Shown here one piece after another: positions 1-9,310 of a DNA stretch of 64,000 nucleotides. The stretch's first letter is position 1. Every line of letters begins with the position of its first letter. The DNA lies in assembly GCF_021278985.1 (NCBI RefSeq), contig NZ_CP082833.1:1364001-1428000 (forward strand), read 5' to 3'. Under the pieces are notes generated by a model. That model was given only the letters and a program-made list of their open reading frames with translations, did not search any database and was not told the DNA's origin. Source of the DNA: Citrobacter rodentium NBRC 105723 = DSM 16636. GTDB taxonomy: Bacteria; Pseudomonadota; Gammaproteobacteria; Enterobacterales; Enterobacteriaceae. The position numbers were made by a program, and so were the translations under genes.

Positions 1-1577
1 AGCGCGGTGAGCTGCGCATAGGTCATTTCCGGGCGACGCAGCAGATCTTCACCGCTGGCTTCACGGGAAAGCGGCGCGGTAAGGTGAGCGTTGACTTCCA
101 CCGCAGTTTCCGCCGTCGGCGTAATCCACGTCGATTTCAGCCGCTGGCGTTCGCGTTCGATATTCTCCAGCTTCTCGTTGAAACGCGCCCAGCGCTCATC
201 ATCCACCAGCCCCAGCTCACGCCCCATTTCAGTCAGACGCAGATCGGCGTTATCTTCACGCAGCATCAGGCGATATTCGGCGCGGGAGGTAAACATGCGG
301 TACGGCTCTTTGGTGCCCAGCGTACAGAGATCGTCCACCAGCACGCCGAGATAGGCCTGGGAGCGCGCGGGCGCCCAACCCTCTTTGTCCGCAGACAGGC
401 GTGCGGCATTCAGACCGGCAAGCAGACCCTGCGCGGCCGCCTCTTCGTATCCTGTGGTGCCGTTAATTTGTCCGGCAAAGAACAGGCCGTGGATAAATTT
501 GCTTTCCAGCGTCGGTTTCAGGTCGCGCGGATCGAAGAAGTCATACTCAATGGCATAGCCCGGACGCACGATTTTCGCGTTTTCCATGCCCTGCATTGAG
601 CGGACGATCTGCATCTGCACGTCAAACGGCAGACTGGTGGAGATGCCGTTCGGGTAGATTTCGTTGGAAGTCAGCCCTTCCGGCTCGAGGAAGATCTGAT
701 GCTGGTTACGATCGGCAAAGCGCATCACTTTGTCTTCGATCGACGGGCAGTAACGCGGGCCGATCCCTTCGATCACCCCGGCGTACATCGGGCTGCGATC
801 GAGGTTATTACGGATCACGTCATGGGTTTTCTCGTTCGTGTAGGTGATATAGCACGGCACCTGCTGCGGGTGCTGCGCCGCATTACCCATAAACGAGAAA
901 ACCGGCATCGGGTTGTCGCCATGCTGCTGAGCCAGCACGCTGAAATCGATAGTGCGCGCGTCAATACGCGGCGGCGTACCGGTTTTGAGGCGGCTTACGC
1001 GCAGCGGTAGTTCACGCAAACGGCGGGAGAGAGGAATGGAGGGCGGATCGCCGGCGCGGCCGCCGCTGTAGTTATCCAGACCAATATGAATTTTGCCGTC
1101 AAGGAAGGTCCCGACGGTAAGCACAACGGCTTTCGCGCGGAACTTTAGCCCCATCTGAGTGACGGCGCCCACGACACGATCGTTCTCGACAATCAGATCT
1201 TCCACCGCCTGCTGGAAGATCATCAGGTTCGGCTGATTTTCCAGCGCGGTACGGACCGCCTGGCGATACAGCACGCGATCCGCCTGGGCGCGGGTGGCGC
1301 GAACAGCTGGACCTTTGCTGGCGTTTAGTATCCTGAACTGGATCCCCGCCTGGTCGATCGCCTTCGCCATCAGTCCGCCGAGCGCATCCACTTCTTTTAC
1401 CAGATGTCCCTTCCCAATACCGCCAATCGCCGGGTTGCAGCTCATCTGCCCCAGCGTATCGATATTGTGTGTCAAAAGCAGGGTTTGTTGACCCATACGC
1501 GCTGCGGCCATCGCGGCCTCAGTGCCTGCATGACCCCCGCCAATGATGATGACGTCAAAAGGATCCGGATAAAACAT
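1..1577 (-). CDS. mnmG: tRNA uridine-5-carboxymethylaminomethyl modification enzyme MnmG (GidA), C-terminus cut off
   Basis: MnmG is the FAD-dependent partner of MnmE. Together they add the carboxymethylaminomethyl group to the wobble uridine of several tRNAs, using methylene-tetrahydrofolate and NADH. The start ATG lies at 1577-1575 and the frame stays open to the window edge, giving about 525 codons. The E. coli protein has 629 residues, so roughly the last 104 are outside. The N-terminus carries the dinucleotide-binding motif GGGHAG at residues 13-18 and the conserved MSCNPAIGGIGKG segment near residue 46. The gene points away from oriC. Its transcription in E. coli is linked to initiation control. 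Identification rests on near-identity to the enterobacterial protein throughout. Confidence 0.98.
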   Translation of the reverse strand, partial: MFYPDPFDVIIIGGGHAGTEAAMAAARMGQQTLLLTHNIDTLGQMSCNPAIGGIGKGHLVKEVDALGGLMAKAIDQAGIQFRILNASKGPAVRATRAQADRVLYRQAVRTALENQPNLMIFQQAVEDLIVENDRVVGAVTQMGLKFRAKAVVLTVGTFLDGKIHIGLDNYSGGRAGDPPSIPLSRRLRELPLRVSRLKTGTPPRIDARTIDFSVLAQQHGDNPMPVFSFMGNAAQHPQQVPCYITYTNEKTHDVIRNNLDRSPMYAGVIEGIGPRYCPSIEDKVMRFADRNQHQIFLEPEGLTSNEIYPNGISTSLPFDVQMQIVRSMQGMENAKIVRPGYAIEYDFFDPRDLKPTLESKFIHGLFFAGQINGTTGYEEAAAQGLLAGLNAARLSADKEGWAPARSQAYLGVLVDDLCTLGTKEPYRMFTSRAEYRLMLREDNADLRLTEMGRELGLVDDERWARFNEKLENIERERQRLKSTWITPTAETAVEVNAHLTAPLSREASGEDLLRRPEMTYAQLTA

Positions 1578-1666
1578 GGTTATTGCCTCGCATAACGCGG
1601 TATGAAAATGGATTGAAGCCCGGGCGGTGGATTCTACTCAACTTTAGTCGATGGAGAAAGACCCGG

Positions 1667-1935
1667 GATCCTGGGTATTAAAAAGAAGATCTTTTTATTT
1701 AGAGATCTGTTCTATTGTGATCTCTTATTAGGATCGCGACAGGGTGTGGATAAGCCGGATCCTGCTAATAAGATCAATACATTGGTAAGGATCATTAGCT
1801 GTGAATGATCGGTGATCCTGCTCCGTATAAGCTGGGATCAGAATGCGGGGTTATGCACAACTCAAAAACTGAACAACGGTTATTCTTTGGATAACTACCG
1901 GTTGATCCAAGCTTCTTACCAGAGTTATCCACACT
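1667..1935. other. oriC: Chromosomal replication origin oriC
   Basis: The mnmG-mioC gap has the full architecture of the E. coli origin. Three AT-rich 13-mers beginning with GATC lie at 1667-1679, 1688-1700 and 1704-1716 (duplex unwinding element). DnaA boxes follow: R1 (TGTGGATAA) at 1745-1753, R2 (TTATGCACA) at 1851-1859, R3 (TTTGGATAA) at 1886-1894 and R4 (TTATCCACA) at 1925-1933. Fourteen GATC sites fall between 1660 and 1950, as expected for Dam/SeqA control. R2 differs from the E. coli form TTATACACA by one base. The conserved stretches between boxes also match the E. coli origin, including the area of the IHF and Fis sites, although I did not assign those exactly. Confidence 0.97.
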
Positions 1936-1955
1936 CGATCGCACGATCTTTACAC

Positions 1956-2399
1956 TTATTTGAGTAAATTAATCCACGATCCCAGCCAGGCTTCCGCCGG
2001 ATCTTCCGGAATATCGTGTTCAAGGATGTTGATCTTAAGCGTTTCGCCGATCTGTTTCGCGCCTGCACGCTTCAGTTCCGCTTCTATCTTTTCGATCGCG
2101 CCGCAGAAGGTGTCATATTCACGGCTGCCGATGCCAATCGCACCAAACCGGACCTGTGACAGATCGGGCTTCTGCGCCTGAAGCTCTTCATAGAAAGGAA
2201 GCAGATTGTCCGGTATGTCCCCCGCGCCGTGGGTGGAACTGATCACCAGCCAGATCCCGGAGGGAGATAGCTCTTCTGACAGCGGACCGTGCAGGGTTTC
2301 GGTTGAAAAACCGGCCTCTTCCAGCTTCTCAGCCAGATGTTCCGCCACGTATTCCGCACCGCCGAGGGTGCTGCCGCTGATAAGAGTAATATCTGCCAT
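1956..2399 (-). CDS. mioC: Flavodoxin-like protein MioC
   Basis: MioC is a small FMN-binding flavodoxin. In E. coli it supports biotin synthase activity in vitro, and its transcription runs into oriC. The protein has 147 residues, the same as in E. coli, starting at ATG 2399 with MADITLISGSTLGG, where the SGSTLGG stretch forms the FMN phosphate loop. An in-frame ATG at 2414 would add five residues, but the internal start matches the family. The stop at 1956-1958 lies just outside DnaA box R4, so read-through transcription would cross the origin. Very high similarity to the E. coli protein. Confidence 0.97.
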   Translation of the reverse strand: MADITLISGSTLGGAEYVAEHLAEKLEEAGFSTETLHGPLSEELSPSGIWLVISSTHGAGDIPDNLLPFYEELQAQKPDLSQVRFGAIGIGSREYDTFCGAIEKIEAELKRAGAKQIGETLKINILEHDIPEDPAEAWLGSWINLLK

Positions 2400-2459
2400 T
2401 GATCGCTCGCTCATATAAAGAGGCGGCTATTGTACGCTGTGAGCGAGCTGGGATCTACC

Positions 2460-2468
2460 TGTGGAAAA
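2460..2468 (-). promoter_or_regulatory. DnaA-box-like sequence in the mioC promoter region
   Basis: The sequence TGTGGAAAA differs in one base from the DnaA consensus TGTGGATAA and sits about 60 bases upstream of the mioC start. In E. coli, DnaA represses the mioC promoter through boxes in this interval. The match is short and the functional assignment is inferred from position. Confidence 0.45.
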
Positions 2469-2489
2469 ATGTGGGATTAAAAAAGCCGA

Positions 2490-2948
2490 CTATGGCTTGA
2501 TGGTACGCATAATCGGGTTCTGCAGGACGATCAATGTCTCGGTGGACTGAATTTCATCAATTGTTTGGATCTTGTTGATAAGTACGTGCTGGAGCGCGTC
2601 GATCGACTTACACATTACCTTTATAAAGATGCTGTAGTGGCCGGTGGTGTAATAGGCCTCGGTCACTTCAGCAAGACTTTCCAGCCTGGCCAGCGCGGAA
2701 GGGTAATCTTTGGCGCTTTTCAGGATGATGCCGATAAAGCAGCCAACGTCATAGCCCAGCTGCTTGGGGCTGACATCGATGCGGGCGCCGGTGATGATCC
2801 CCGCCTGCTTCATCTTTTCTACCCGCACGTGAATCGTCCCGGGGCTGACGCCAAACTGTTTCGCCAGTTCGGCATAGGCGGTGCGGGCATTTTCCATTAA
2901 GGCGTCGAGAATGCCGCGGTCCAGATTGTCGATCTGATAATTTTCCAT
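2490..2948 (-). CDS. asnC: Lrp-family transcriptional regulator AsnC
   Basis: AsnC is the asparagine-responsive activator of asnA and an autoregulator. It forms octamers of Lrp type in the cytoplasm. The 152-residue protein has an N-terminal winged helix-turn-helix (about residues 5-60, with the recognition stretch around FGVSPGTIHVRVEKM) and a C-terminal RAM/ligand domain. Length and sequence match E. coli AsnC almost residue for residue. The gene is divergent from asnA, with a 151-base shared control region (2949-3099) that should hold its operator. Confidence 0.98.
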   Translation of the reverse strand: MENYQIDNLDRGILDALMENARTAYAELAKQFGVSPGTIHVRVEKMKQAGIITGARIDVSPKQLGYDVGCFIGIILKSAKDYPSALARLESLAEVTEAYYTTGHYSIFIKVMCKSIDALQHVLINKIQTIDEIQSTETLIVLQNPIMRTIKP

Positions 2949-3099
2949 AGGTTTTTCTTATGAAGATTAATGATTCACACTATTTTAGCGGTAAATTTTA
3001 GAGAATTAAAACTGATGCAGGCTTTTTATTTGTTGAATATTGAATTGTGCCCGCATTTTGTTGCTTAATCATAGGCAACAGGACGCAGGAGTAATTACA

Positions 3100-4092
3100 A
3101 TGAAAACCGCTTATATCGCCAAACAACGTCAAATTAGCTTCGTGAAATCGCACTTCTCTCGTCAGCTTGAGGAGCGTCTGGGTCTGATTGAAGTTCAGGC
3201 GCCGATTCTGAGCCGGGTAGGCGATGGCACGCAGGATAACTTGTCTGGCTGTGAAAAAGCGGTGCAGGTAAAAGTGAAAGCGCTGCCTGACGCCCAGTTC
3301 GAAGTGGTGCATTCACTGGCGAAGTGGAAACGTCAGACTCTGGGTCAGCATGACTTCAGCGCGGGTGAAGGGCTGTACACGCACATGAAAGCCCTGCGTC
3401 CGGATGAAGACCGGCTTTCTCCATTACACTCGGTCTACGTTGACCAGTGGGACTGGGAGCGCGTGATGGGCGACGGCGAACGTCATTTTTCCACCCTGAA
3501 AAGCACGGTAGAGGCTATCTGGGCGGGAATTAAGGCGACTGAAGCCGCGGTCAGCAAAGAGTTTGGTCTGGCGCCGTTCCTGCCGGATGAGATCCACTTT
3601 GTTCACAGTCAGGATCTGTTGACGCGTTTTCCGCATCTGGATGCTAAAGGCCGCGAGCGCGCCATTGCGAAAGAGCTGGGCGCGGTATTCCTGATTGGTA
3701 TCGGCGGTAAGCTCAGCGACGGACACCGTCATGACGTTCGCGCCCCGGATTATGATGACTGGAGCTCCGCCTCTGAACTGGGCTATGCCGGGCTGAACGG
3801 CGATATTCTGGTGTGGAACCCGGTACTGGAAGACGCTTTCGAGATCTCCTCAATGGGTATCCGCGTTGATGCTGAGGCGCTGAAACGTCAGCTTCAGCTC
3901 ACCGGTGATGAAGACCGTCTGAGCCTGGAATGGCACCAGGCGCTGCTGCGCGGTGAAATGCCGCAGACCATCGGCGGCGGTATCGGCCAGTCCCGCCTGA
4001 CCATGCTGCTGCTGCAACTGCCGCACATCGGACAGGTGCAGTGCGGCGTGTGGCCTGCGCAGGTGCGTGAAAACGTTCCGTCTCTGCTGTAA
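3100..4092 (+). CDS. asnA: Aspartate-ammonia ligase (asparagine synthetase A)
   Basis: AsnA makes asparagine from aspartate, ammonia and ATP, releasing AMP and pyrophosphate. It is a class II aminoacyl-tRNA-synthetase-like enzyme and does not use glutamine. The 330-residue protein starts at ATG 3100 (MKTAYIAKQRQ) behind a purine-rich stretch, CAGGAG. The frame is open further upstream, but that start matches the E. coli protein exactly. Conserved motifs include the substrate loop GIGGKLSDGHRHD and the C-terminal GGGIGQSRL segment. It is divergent from asnC, its likely activator, and converges on viaA with a five-base gap. Confidence 0.98.
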   Translation: MKTAYIAKQRQISFVKSHFSRQLEERLGLIEVQAPILSRVGDGTQDNLSGCEKAVQVKVKALPDAQFEVVHSLAKWKRQTLGQHDFSAGEGLYTHMKALRPDEDRLSPLHSVYVDQWDWERVMGDGERHFSTLKSTVEAIWAGIKATEAAVSKEFGLAPFLPDEIHFVHSQDLLTRFPHLDAKGRERAIAKELGAVFLIGIGGKLSDGHRHDVRAPDYDDWSSASELGYAGLNGDILVWNPVLEDAFEISSMGIRVDAEALKRQLQLTGDEDRLSLEWHQALLRGEMPQTIGGGIGQSRLTMLLLQLPHIGQVQCGVWPAQVRENVPSLL

Positions 4093-4097
4093 TTTTC

Positions 4098-5549
4098 TTA
4101 TCGCCGCCAGCGTCGCAGCAGGCGGCTTCGCATCCCGGTATCAAAGCGCCAGATATGATCGAAAATGCGCATGATGCCGGGTTTGCCGTGTGCCGACATC
4201 GCTACCGCATGAAAACGGTGCTGATGGGCGCGCTGTAGCTCGCTGACCTTACTGACCACATCGTCGGGCAAACGCTGGGCGATAAAATCTGAAATAACCA
4301 CCGCATCGGCATCAAACCACTCCCGTCCCTGCATCCGTTCGATAATGGCGCGAAAACAGCTGGCGATATCCGTACCGCCGCGAAAACGCTGACTTAAAAA
4401 GCGAATCGCCTGCTCAAGACCTTCCGGTCCGGTAAGCTCGTAGCGCACCACCTCGCTGGAAAACAGCATAATAAAGCAGCGACGGTTATCGGCGAGGGCG
4501 ATGCGCATCAACGCCAGGCAAAAAGCCTTTGCGCACTGTTCGTTGAAGCCGCCCATCGAACCGGAGGTGTCCACGCAGACGATAAACGGTCCGCGCGGCT
4601 GTTCGTCGAAATCCTGATGCGTCACCGGACGTTCGGTGACTTTTTCACGCCACGCTTCGCCGTGCAGACGGTAAGTGAGCAGCTGTTTTTCCACCAGTCG
4701 GCGATAGAATTCATATTCCAGCTCGCTAATGCCGAGGGTCGCCAGTTCGGGCGGCAACAGGCGCAGAATGTCGTCGCTTTGCTGAATGCCGTCGACCTGC
4801 TCGGGCACCGTTGCCGGTTCGCGCACCAGCGTGCGGAAGGTTTCCATCGGCGCGTCTTTGCGTGGAACGGACCTGGCTTCCCGCGAACGTCCCAGCTGTT
4901 CCGCCAGCTGTTTCAACTCAGGCTGCTCTGCGAGAAAATCGCCATATTTGACGATCAGCTGATAATCACCGCGTCTGAGCTGCCCGGCGCTCATATCCCA
5001 CAGGCGGCCCGCGGCGTTGTCATTTTCCGCCAGTACCGGATCGAGCTGTCCGCTGAGGGTCATTCTTTCCTGGACTTCGCTGAGCAACTGTTCGCGCTCT
5101 TCTTCAAGCAATTGCTGGTTGAGCGTGGTCGCCTGCACCACCAGGCTTAAACGCCAGCGCTGGAGAAAAAGGGTATGCAGCGCGGGCGTTATCACCGCGT
5201 TGCTGTCCACCAGCTGCTGCGCCTGCGCGGCATAAGGCGAATGCAGACGGTGCAGCAGGGCGAGGATCTGCGGGAGCTGGACAATAAACTGCGCGCCAGA
5301 GAGTAGCTGGCTCTGCTGATAGCACAACACCTCTTCGGTGAGTTCCGGCGGTACGCGCGCATCTTTCAGCCGACTGCGTAAGGCTTCGCGCCAGCGGGGG
5401 AGATCGTCGGTAATCGCCGCTTTCAGGCGCGGGAATTTTTCAAAAAACACCGCCAGCTGCGGCGAGGCCAGCAGCGCGAGGATCATCTCTTCGATCATCC
5501 CCTCTTCGCTGACGGCTAACATCACATTCAGCGTATCCAGCGTCAGCAT
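4098..5549 (-). CDS. viaA: VWA-domain protein ViaA, RavA partner
   Basis: ViaA works with the MoxR-type ATPase RavA. In E. coli the pair has been linked to respiratory complexes, iron-sulfur proteins and aminoglycoside sensitivity. The 483-residue protein has the same length as in E. coli. Its C-terminal third is a von Willebrand factor A domain with the metal-ion site DTSGSMGG near residue 330 and the downstream TD motif in RGGTDIASC. The N-terminal part is helical. The start overlaps the 3' end of ravA by seven bases, which indicates translational coupling in a ravA-viaA operon. Confidence 0.97.
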   Translation of the reverse strand: MLTLDTLNVMLAVSEEGMIEEMILALLASPQLAVFFEKFPRLKAAITDDLPRWREALRSRLKDARVPPELTEEVLCYQQSQLLSGAQFIVQLPQILALLHRLHSPYAAQAQQLVDSNAVITPALHTLFLQRWRLSLVVQATTLNQQLLEEEREQLLSEVQERMTLSGQLDPVLAENDNAAGRLWDMSAGQLRRGDYQLIVKYGDFLAEQPELKQLAEQLGRSREARSVPRKDAPMETFRTLVREPATVPEQVDGIQQSDDILRLLPPELATLGISELEYEFYRRLVEKQLLTYRLHGEAWREKVTERPVTHQDFDEQPRGPFIVCVDTSGSMGGFNEQCAKAFCLALMRIALADNRRCFIMLFSSEVVRYELTGPEGLEQAIRFLSQRFRGGTDIASCFRAIIERMQGREWFDADAVVISDFIAQRLPDDVVSKVSELQRAHQHRFHAVAMSAHGKPGIMRIFDHIWRFDTGMRSRLLRRWRR

Positions 5550-7039
5550 TGTTTCGCCTGACGGATCTGCTCGCCAACGTCCTGTAAGCTCGCTTCAATA
5601 CGTCCCAGCCAGTCGCTGTGGATAAACAGGCATTTTTGCTGCTCGCTGAAGCGGGTATGCTGCTGATGCCAGTCGTTTTCCAGTTCATCGAGCTGCTGTT
5701 TTATCTCGCCCGGCATGGCTTCTTCAGATGCGCCGGGAAGCGCCAGGCGGGTGCCTTGTAAGCTGACGTCGCGCACCACCAGGTGCTGGGCGCTGTCGAC
5801 TTCCATATTCAGCGTCTGGGCAAAACCGATCCCGTTGAGTTTGCCGCGGATCTCGCCGCCTTTCGCCAGCCACTGCGCCAGCGCGCTGCGATCGAAGGTG
5901 ATATGAATGACTTCCATATCATGAAGCCGCAACGGTTTTTGCAGCAGCAGCGTTACCGTGGAGGTCGTGATTTCTGGCGGTAAATCATAATGCGGTCGAC
6001 GGCTGAACATGCCGCCCTGACGAGTTACCGTCAGGGCGGTTTTATCGCTTTGCTGCTGCTGGAGCTGGATGCGCCGCTGGACGATGCCGCCGAGGCGCGT
6101 CAGCATCGCCTGCTGCTGCCAGGCGTGTCCGGTCATCAATATTTCCAGCTGCTGTTGCATCAGGTTCAGGCTCTGGGCGTCGTGCCACAGGCAATCTTTC
6201 AGCAGGATGAGATCGACAGGCGCTACCGCTTCGCGGCCGCTAAAGAAGGCGCTGGCCTGTAACAGACGAATGGCTTTTTTCCAGCGCCGGTCGGAAACAT
6301 AGGGGGCGTTGGGCAAATTTTCCAGCTGCTGGCGCAGGGTAAAAATCAGTTCAAATACGTGATCGGGCAGCAATATCGCGCCAATGTCCTTCTGCCACTG
6401 GACATATTCGTCATCGCTGACCTGTAGCGAGGCGGCGACGGGGAGTTCATTTTCATCCTGCTGGCTGGTGAGCATCGCGCGGAAATTCGCCTTATCCTGA
6501 ACCTTATCCAGCCACAGGCGGATAAGCATACGGTCGTACAGCGCCTCCAGACTGCTGTCCGCTTCCGGCAGTTCGTTGGATGCCGCCACCAGCAGACGCA
6601 TCGGGATTTTTACTTCATGCGCCCCGTTTCGAAAGTGGCGCTCATTGATGGCGGTCAGCAGGGTATTCAGGATGGCCGGACCTGCCTTCCAGATCTCATC
6701 AAGAAAGACTATTTCGGCTTCCGGAAGATAGCCGGTGGTTAAACGCTCATAACGCCCTTCGTCTTTCAGCGCCTGAATCGAAAGCGGGCCGAATACCTCC
6801 TCCGGCGTGGAAAAACGGGTCATTAAATATTCGAAAGCGCGCGCATTCCGGAAAGCATATTTCAGGCGGCGGGCGATCAGGCTTTTAGCTATCCCTGGCG
6901 GGCCCAGTAAGAAAACGCTCTCGCCGCTCAGGGCCGCCAGCAGGCATAAACGAATGGCATGGCTGCGCTCGAATAACCCCTTTTCCAGCGCGCTGCTCAG
7001 GCGCGAAATTCTTTCCGCTATTAAATGTGGGTGAGCCAT
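5543..7039 (-). CDS. ravA: MoxR-family AAA+ ATPase RavA
   Basis: RavA is a hexameric AAA+ ATPase that binds the inducible lysine decarboxylase (LdcI) and ViaA. The 498-residue protein shows the Walker A motif GPPGIAKS at residues 46-53, Walker B in IVFLDEIWK near residue 113 and a sensor 1 region in LLVAASNELPEA. The C-terminal half holds the discontinuous triple-helical domain and the LARA domain known from E. coli RavA. It is the first gene of the ravA-viaA operon and is divergent from kup across a 220-base intergenic region (7040-7259). Confidence 0.97.
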   Translation of the reverse strand: MAHPHLIAERISRLSSALEKGLFERSHAIRLCLLAALSGESVFLLGPPGIAKSLIARRLKYAFRNARAFEYLMTRFSTPEEVFGPLSIQALKDEGRYERLTTGYLPEAEIVFLDEIWKAGPAILNTLLTAINERHFRNGAHEVKIPMRLLVAASNELPEADSSLEALYDRMLIRLWLDKVQDKANFRAMLTSQQDENELPVAASLQVSDDEYVQWQKDIGAILLPDHVFELIFTLRQQLENLPNAPYVSDRRWKKAIRLLQASAFFSGREAVAPVDLILLKDCLWHDAQSLNLMQQQLEILMTGHAWQQQAMLTRLGGIVQRRIQLQQQQSDKTALTVTRQGGMFSRRPHYDLPPEITTSTVTLLLQKPLRLHDMEVIHITFDRSALAQWLAKGGEIRGKLNGIGFAQTLNMEVDSAQHLVVRDVSLQGTRLALPGASEEAMPGEIKQQLDELENDWHQQHTRFSEQQKCLFIHSDWLGRIEASLQDVGEQIRQAKQC

Positions 7040-7259
7040 AATAGAGTGGCATCCTTCGTGAAATGGACAGCGTTATCAGCGAGTATAGACGTAACGTATC
7101 AGAGGCTGAACTGGTTTGGCAGGCGGTTTCTTTTTCTTTGAGCCAGGTTAATCTGGTCTTATTTAGGGGTACGATTTTGCGATTAATCGTGCATACTGTG
7201 CGCTTTTTTGTGGGCCAGGGGACCAGGTACACATTTCTTTATATATGAAAGACTAGTCT

Positions 7260-9128
7260 ATGAGCACTCATAATAAGCAATCATTGTCTGCGATTACCCT
7301 CGCGGCGATCGGGGTTGTCTACGGTGATATTGGCACCAGCCCACTCTATACTCTTCGTGAATGTTTGTCCGGTCAGTTTGGCTTTGGCGTTGAACGCGAT
7401 GCTGTTTTTGGCTTTCTGTCGCTGATTTTCTGGCTGCTGATCCTGGTGGTTTCCATCAAGTACCTGACCTTCGTCATGCGGGCGGATAACGCCGGTGAGG
7501 GGGGCATTTTGACGCTGATGTCGCTGGCCGGGCGGAATACCTCCGCGCGTACAACCTCCATGCTGGTGATTATGGGGCTGATTGGCGGCAGCTTCTTTTA
7601 TGGCGAGGTGGTGATCACCCCGGCGATTTCGGTCATGTCGGCGATAGAGGGTCTGGAGATCGTCGCGCCGCAGCTGGATACCTGGATTGTTCCGCTGTCG
7701 ATTGTCGTTCTGACGCTGCTGTTTATGATTCAGAAGCACGGTACGGGGATGGTGGGCAAGCTGTTTGCGCCGATCATGCTGACCTGGTTTCTGGTGCTGG
7801 CGGTGCTGGGCGTGCGCAGCATTATTGGCAACCCGGAAGTTCTCCACGCCTTAAACCCGATGTGGGCGATACATTTCTTCCTCGAATATAAAACCGTTTC
7901 GTTTATTGCGCTTGGCGCGGTGGTGCTCTCGATCACCGGCGTTGAAGCGCTGTATGCCGATATGGGGCACTTCGGTAAGTTCCCGATCCGTCTGGCATGG
8001 TTCTCTGTCGTGCTGCCGTCGCTGGTGCTGAACTACTTTGGTCAGGGGGCGCTGCTGTTAAAGCAACCGGAAGCGATCAAAAACCCGTTCTTCCTGCTGG
8101 CGCCTGACTGGGCGCTGATTCCGCTGCTGATCCTCGCCGCGCTGGCGACGGTTATCGCTTCGCAGGCGGTCATCTCCGGCGTCTTTTCGCTGACCCGTCA
8201 GGCGGTTCGCCTGGGGTATCTGTCGCCGATGCGTATTATTCACACCTCCGAAATGGAGTCCGGGCAGATCTATATTCCGTTCGTCAACTGGATGCTCTAT
8301 ATCGCCGTGGTGATTGTTATCGTCAGCTTCGAGCACTCCAGCAACCTGGCGGCGGCGTATGGGATTGCCGTCACCGGTACGATGGTGCTGACCACCATTC
8401 TTTCCACTACCGTGGCGCGTAAAAACTGGCACTGGAATAAGTACTTCGTGGCGCTGATTCTGGTGGCTTTCCTGTGCATCGATGTTCCGTTGTTTTCCGC
8501 CAACCTCGACAAGCTGTTGTCCGGCGGCTGGCTACCGCTGTCGCTGGGTCTGCTAATGTTCACCATCATGACCACTTGGAAAAGCGAGCGCTTCCGTCTG
8601 CTGCGCCGTATGCATGAGCACGGTAATTCGCTGGAAGCGATGATCGCCTCGCTGGAAAAATCACCGCCGGTGCGGGTGCCGGGCACCGCCGTGTATATGT
8701 CCCGCGCGCTGAACGTCATTCCGTTTGCCCTGATGCACAACCTGAAGCATAACAAGGTGCTGCATGAGCGGGTGATCCTGCTGACTTTGCGGACGGAAGA
8801 TGCGCCCTATGTGCACAACGTTCGCCGCGTGCAGATTGAACAACTCTCGCCGACCTTCTGGCGCGTTGTCGCCAGCTACGGCTGGCGGGAAACGCCGAAT
8901 GTGGAAGAGGTATTCCATCGCTGCGGTCTGGAAGGACTGAGCTGCCGGATGATGGAGACGTCTTTCTTTATGTCGCATGAGTCGTTAATTATCGGCAAGC
9001 GCCCGTGGTATCTGCGCCTGCGCGGCAAGCTGTATCTTATTCTCCAGCGTAACGCGCTGCGCGCGCCGGACCAGTTTGAGATCCCGCCTAACCGCGTCAT
9101 CGAGTTGGGTACTCAGGTCGAGATTTAA
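7260..9128 (+). CDS. kup: Low-affinity potassium uptake protein Kup (TrkD)
   Basis: Kup is a constitutive inner-membrane K+ importer (KUP/HAK/KT family), probably a K+/H+ symporter, that matters most at low pH. The 622-residue protein equals the E. coli length. It opens with about twelve transmembrane helices, with the signature GVVYGDIGTSPLYT near residue 20, followed by a soluble C-terminal domain of about 170 residues. It is a single-gene unit; the REP pair begins 11 bases downstream. Confidence 0.98.
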   Translation: MSTHNKQSLSAITLAAIGVVYGDIGTSPLYTLRECLSGQFGFGVERDAVFGFLSLIFWLLILVVSIKYLTFVMRADNAGEGGILTLMSLAGRNTSARTTSMLVIMGLIGGSFFYGEVVITPAISVMSAIEGLEIVAPQLDTWIVPLSIVVLTLLFMIQKHGTGMVGKLFAPIMLTWFLVLAVLGVRSIIGNPEVLHALNPMWAIHFFLEYKTVSFIALGAVVLSITGVEALYADMGHFGKFPIRLAWFSVVLPSLVLNYFGQGALLLKQPEAIKNPFFLLAPDWALIPLLILAALATVIASQAVISGVFSLTRQAVRLGYLSPMRIIHTSEMESGQIYIPFVNWMLYIAVVIVIVSFEHSSNLAAAYGIAVTGTMVLTTILSTTVARKNWHWNKYFVALILVAFLCIDVPLFSANLDKLLSGGWLPLSLGLLMFTIMTTWKSERFRLLRRMHEHGNSLEAMIASLEKSPPVRVPGTAVYMSRALNVIPFALMHNLKHNKVLHERVILLTLRTEDAPYVHNVRRVQIEQLSPTFWRVVASYGWRETPNVEEVFHRCGLEGLSCRMMETSFFMSHESLIIGKRPWYLRLRGKLYLILQRNALRAPDQFEIPPNRVIELGTQVEI

Positions 9129-9139
9129 CCTTTCAACAT

Positions 9140-9207
9140 GCCGGGTGGCGCTACGCTTACCCGGCCTACCACACCCGTAGGCCCGCGCAAGCGAAGCGCC
9201 GCCGGGC
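9140..9207. repeat. REP pair (BIME) downstream of kup
   Basis: Two inverted REP-type palindromes, 9140-9169 and 9177-9207, share the GCCGGGTGGCGC / GCCTAC signature in opposite orientation with a short linker. Each arm can fold into a stem-loop. Such elements sit between genes in enterics, bind DNA gyrase or IHF in some forms, and stabilise upstream mRNA. The sequence type resembles the Salmonella/Citrobacter REP variant more than the one found near ilvC here. Confidence 0.8.
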
Positions 9208-9234
9208 ACCTTCTTCAGTCTCCATTTCATTTAG

Positions 9235-9246
9235 CGAAACGTTTCG
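9235..9246. promoter_or_regulatory. Upstream RbsR-type palindrome with overlapping CRP-like site
   Basis: The 12-base palindrome CGAAACGTTTCG equals the core of the main rbs operator at 9311-9328 and lies 79 bases upstream of it, centre to centre. A partial CRP site (TTCGA-N6-TCACA, 9243-9258) overlaps its right edge. A candidate -10 hexamer, TAAGAT (9294-9299), lies between the two palindromes. A looping arrangement is an inference. Confidence 0.6.
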
Positions 9247-9310
9247 ACGACGATCACAAATCTGCTACGTCATGGTGGTTTTCTGAGCGCTCTTAAGATT
9301 AAACTGACGC

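Noticed and set aside
84..1010. Plus-strand frames opposite mnmG
   Set aside because: They mirror a highly conserved gene on the other strand; their arginine-rich composition is typical of antisense shadows.
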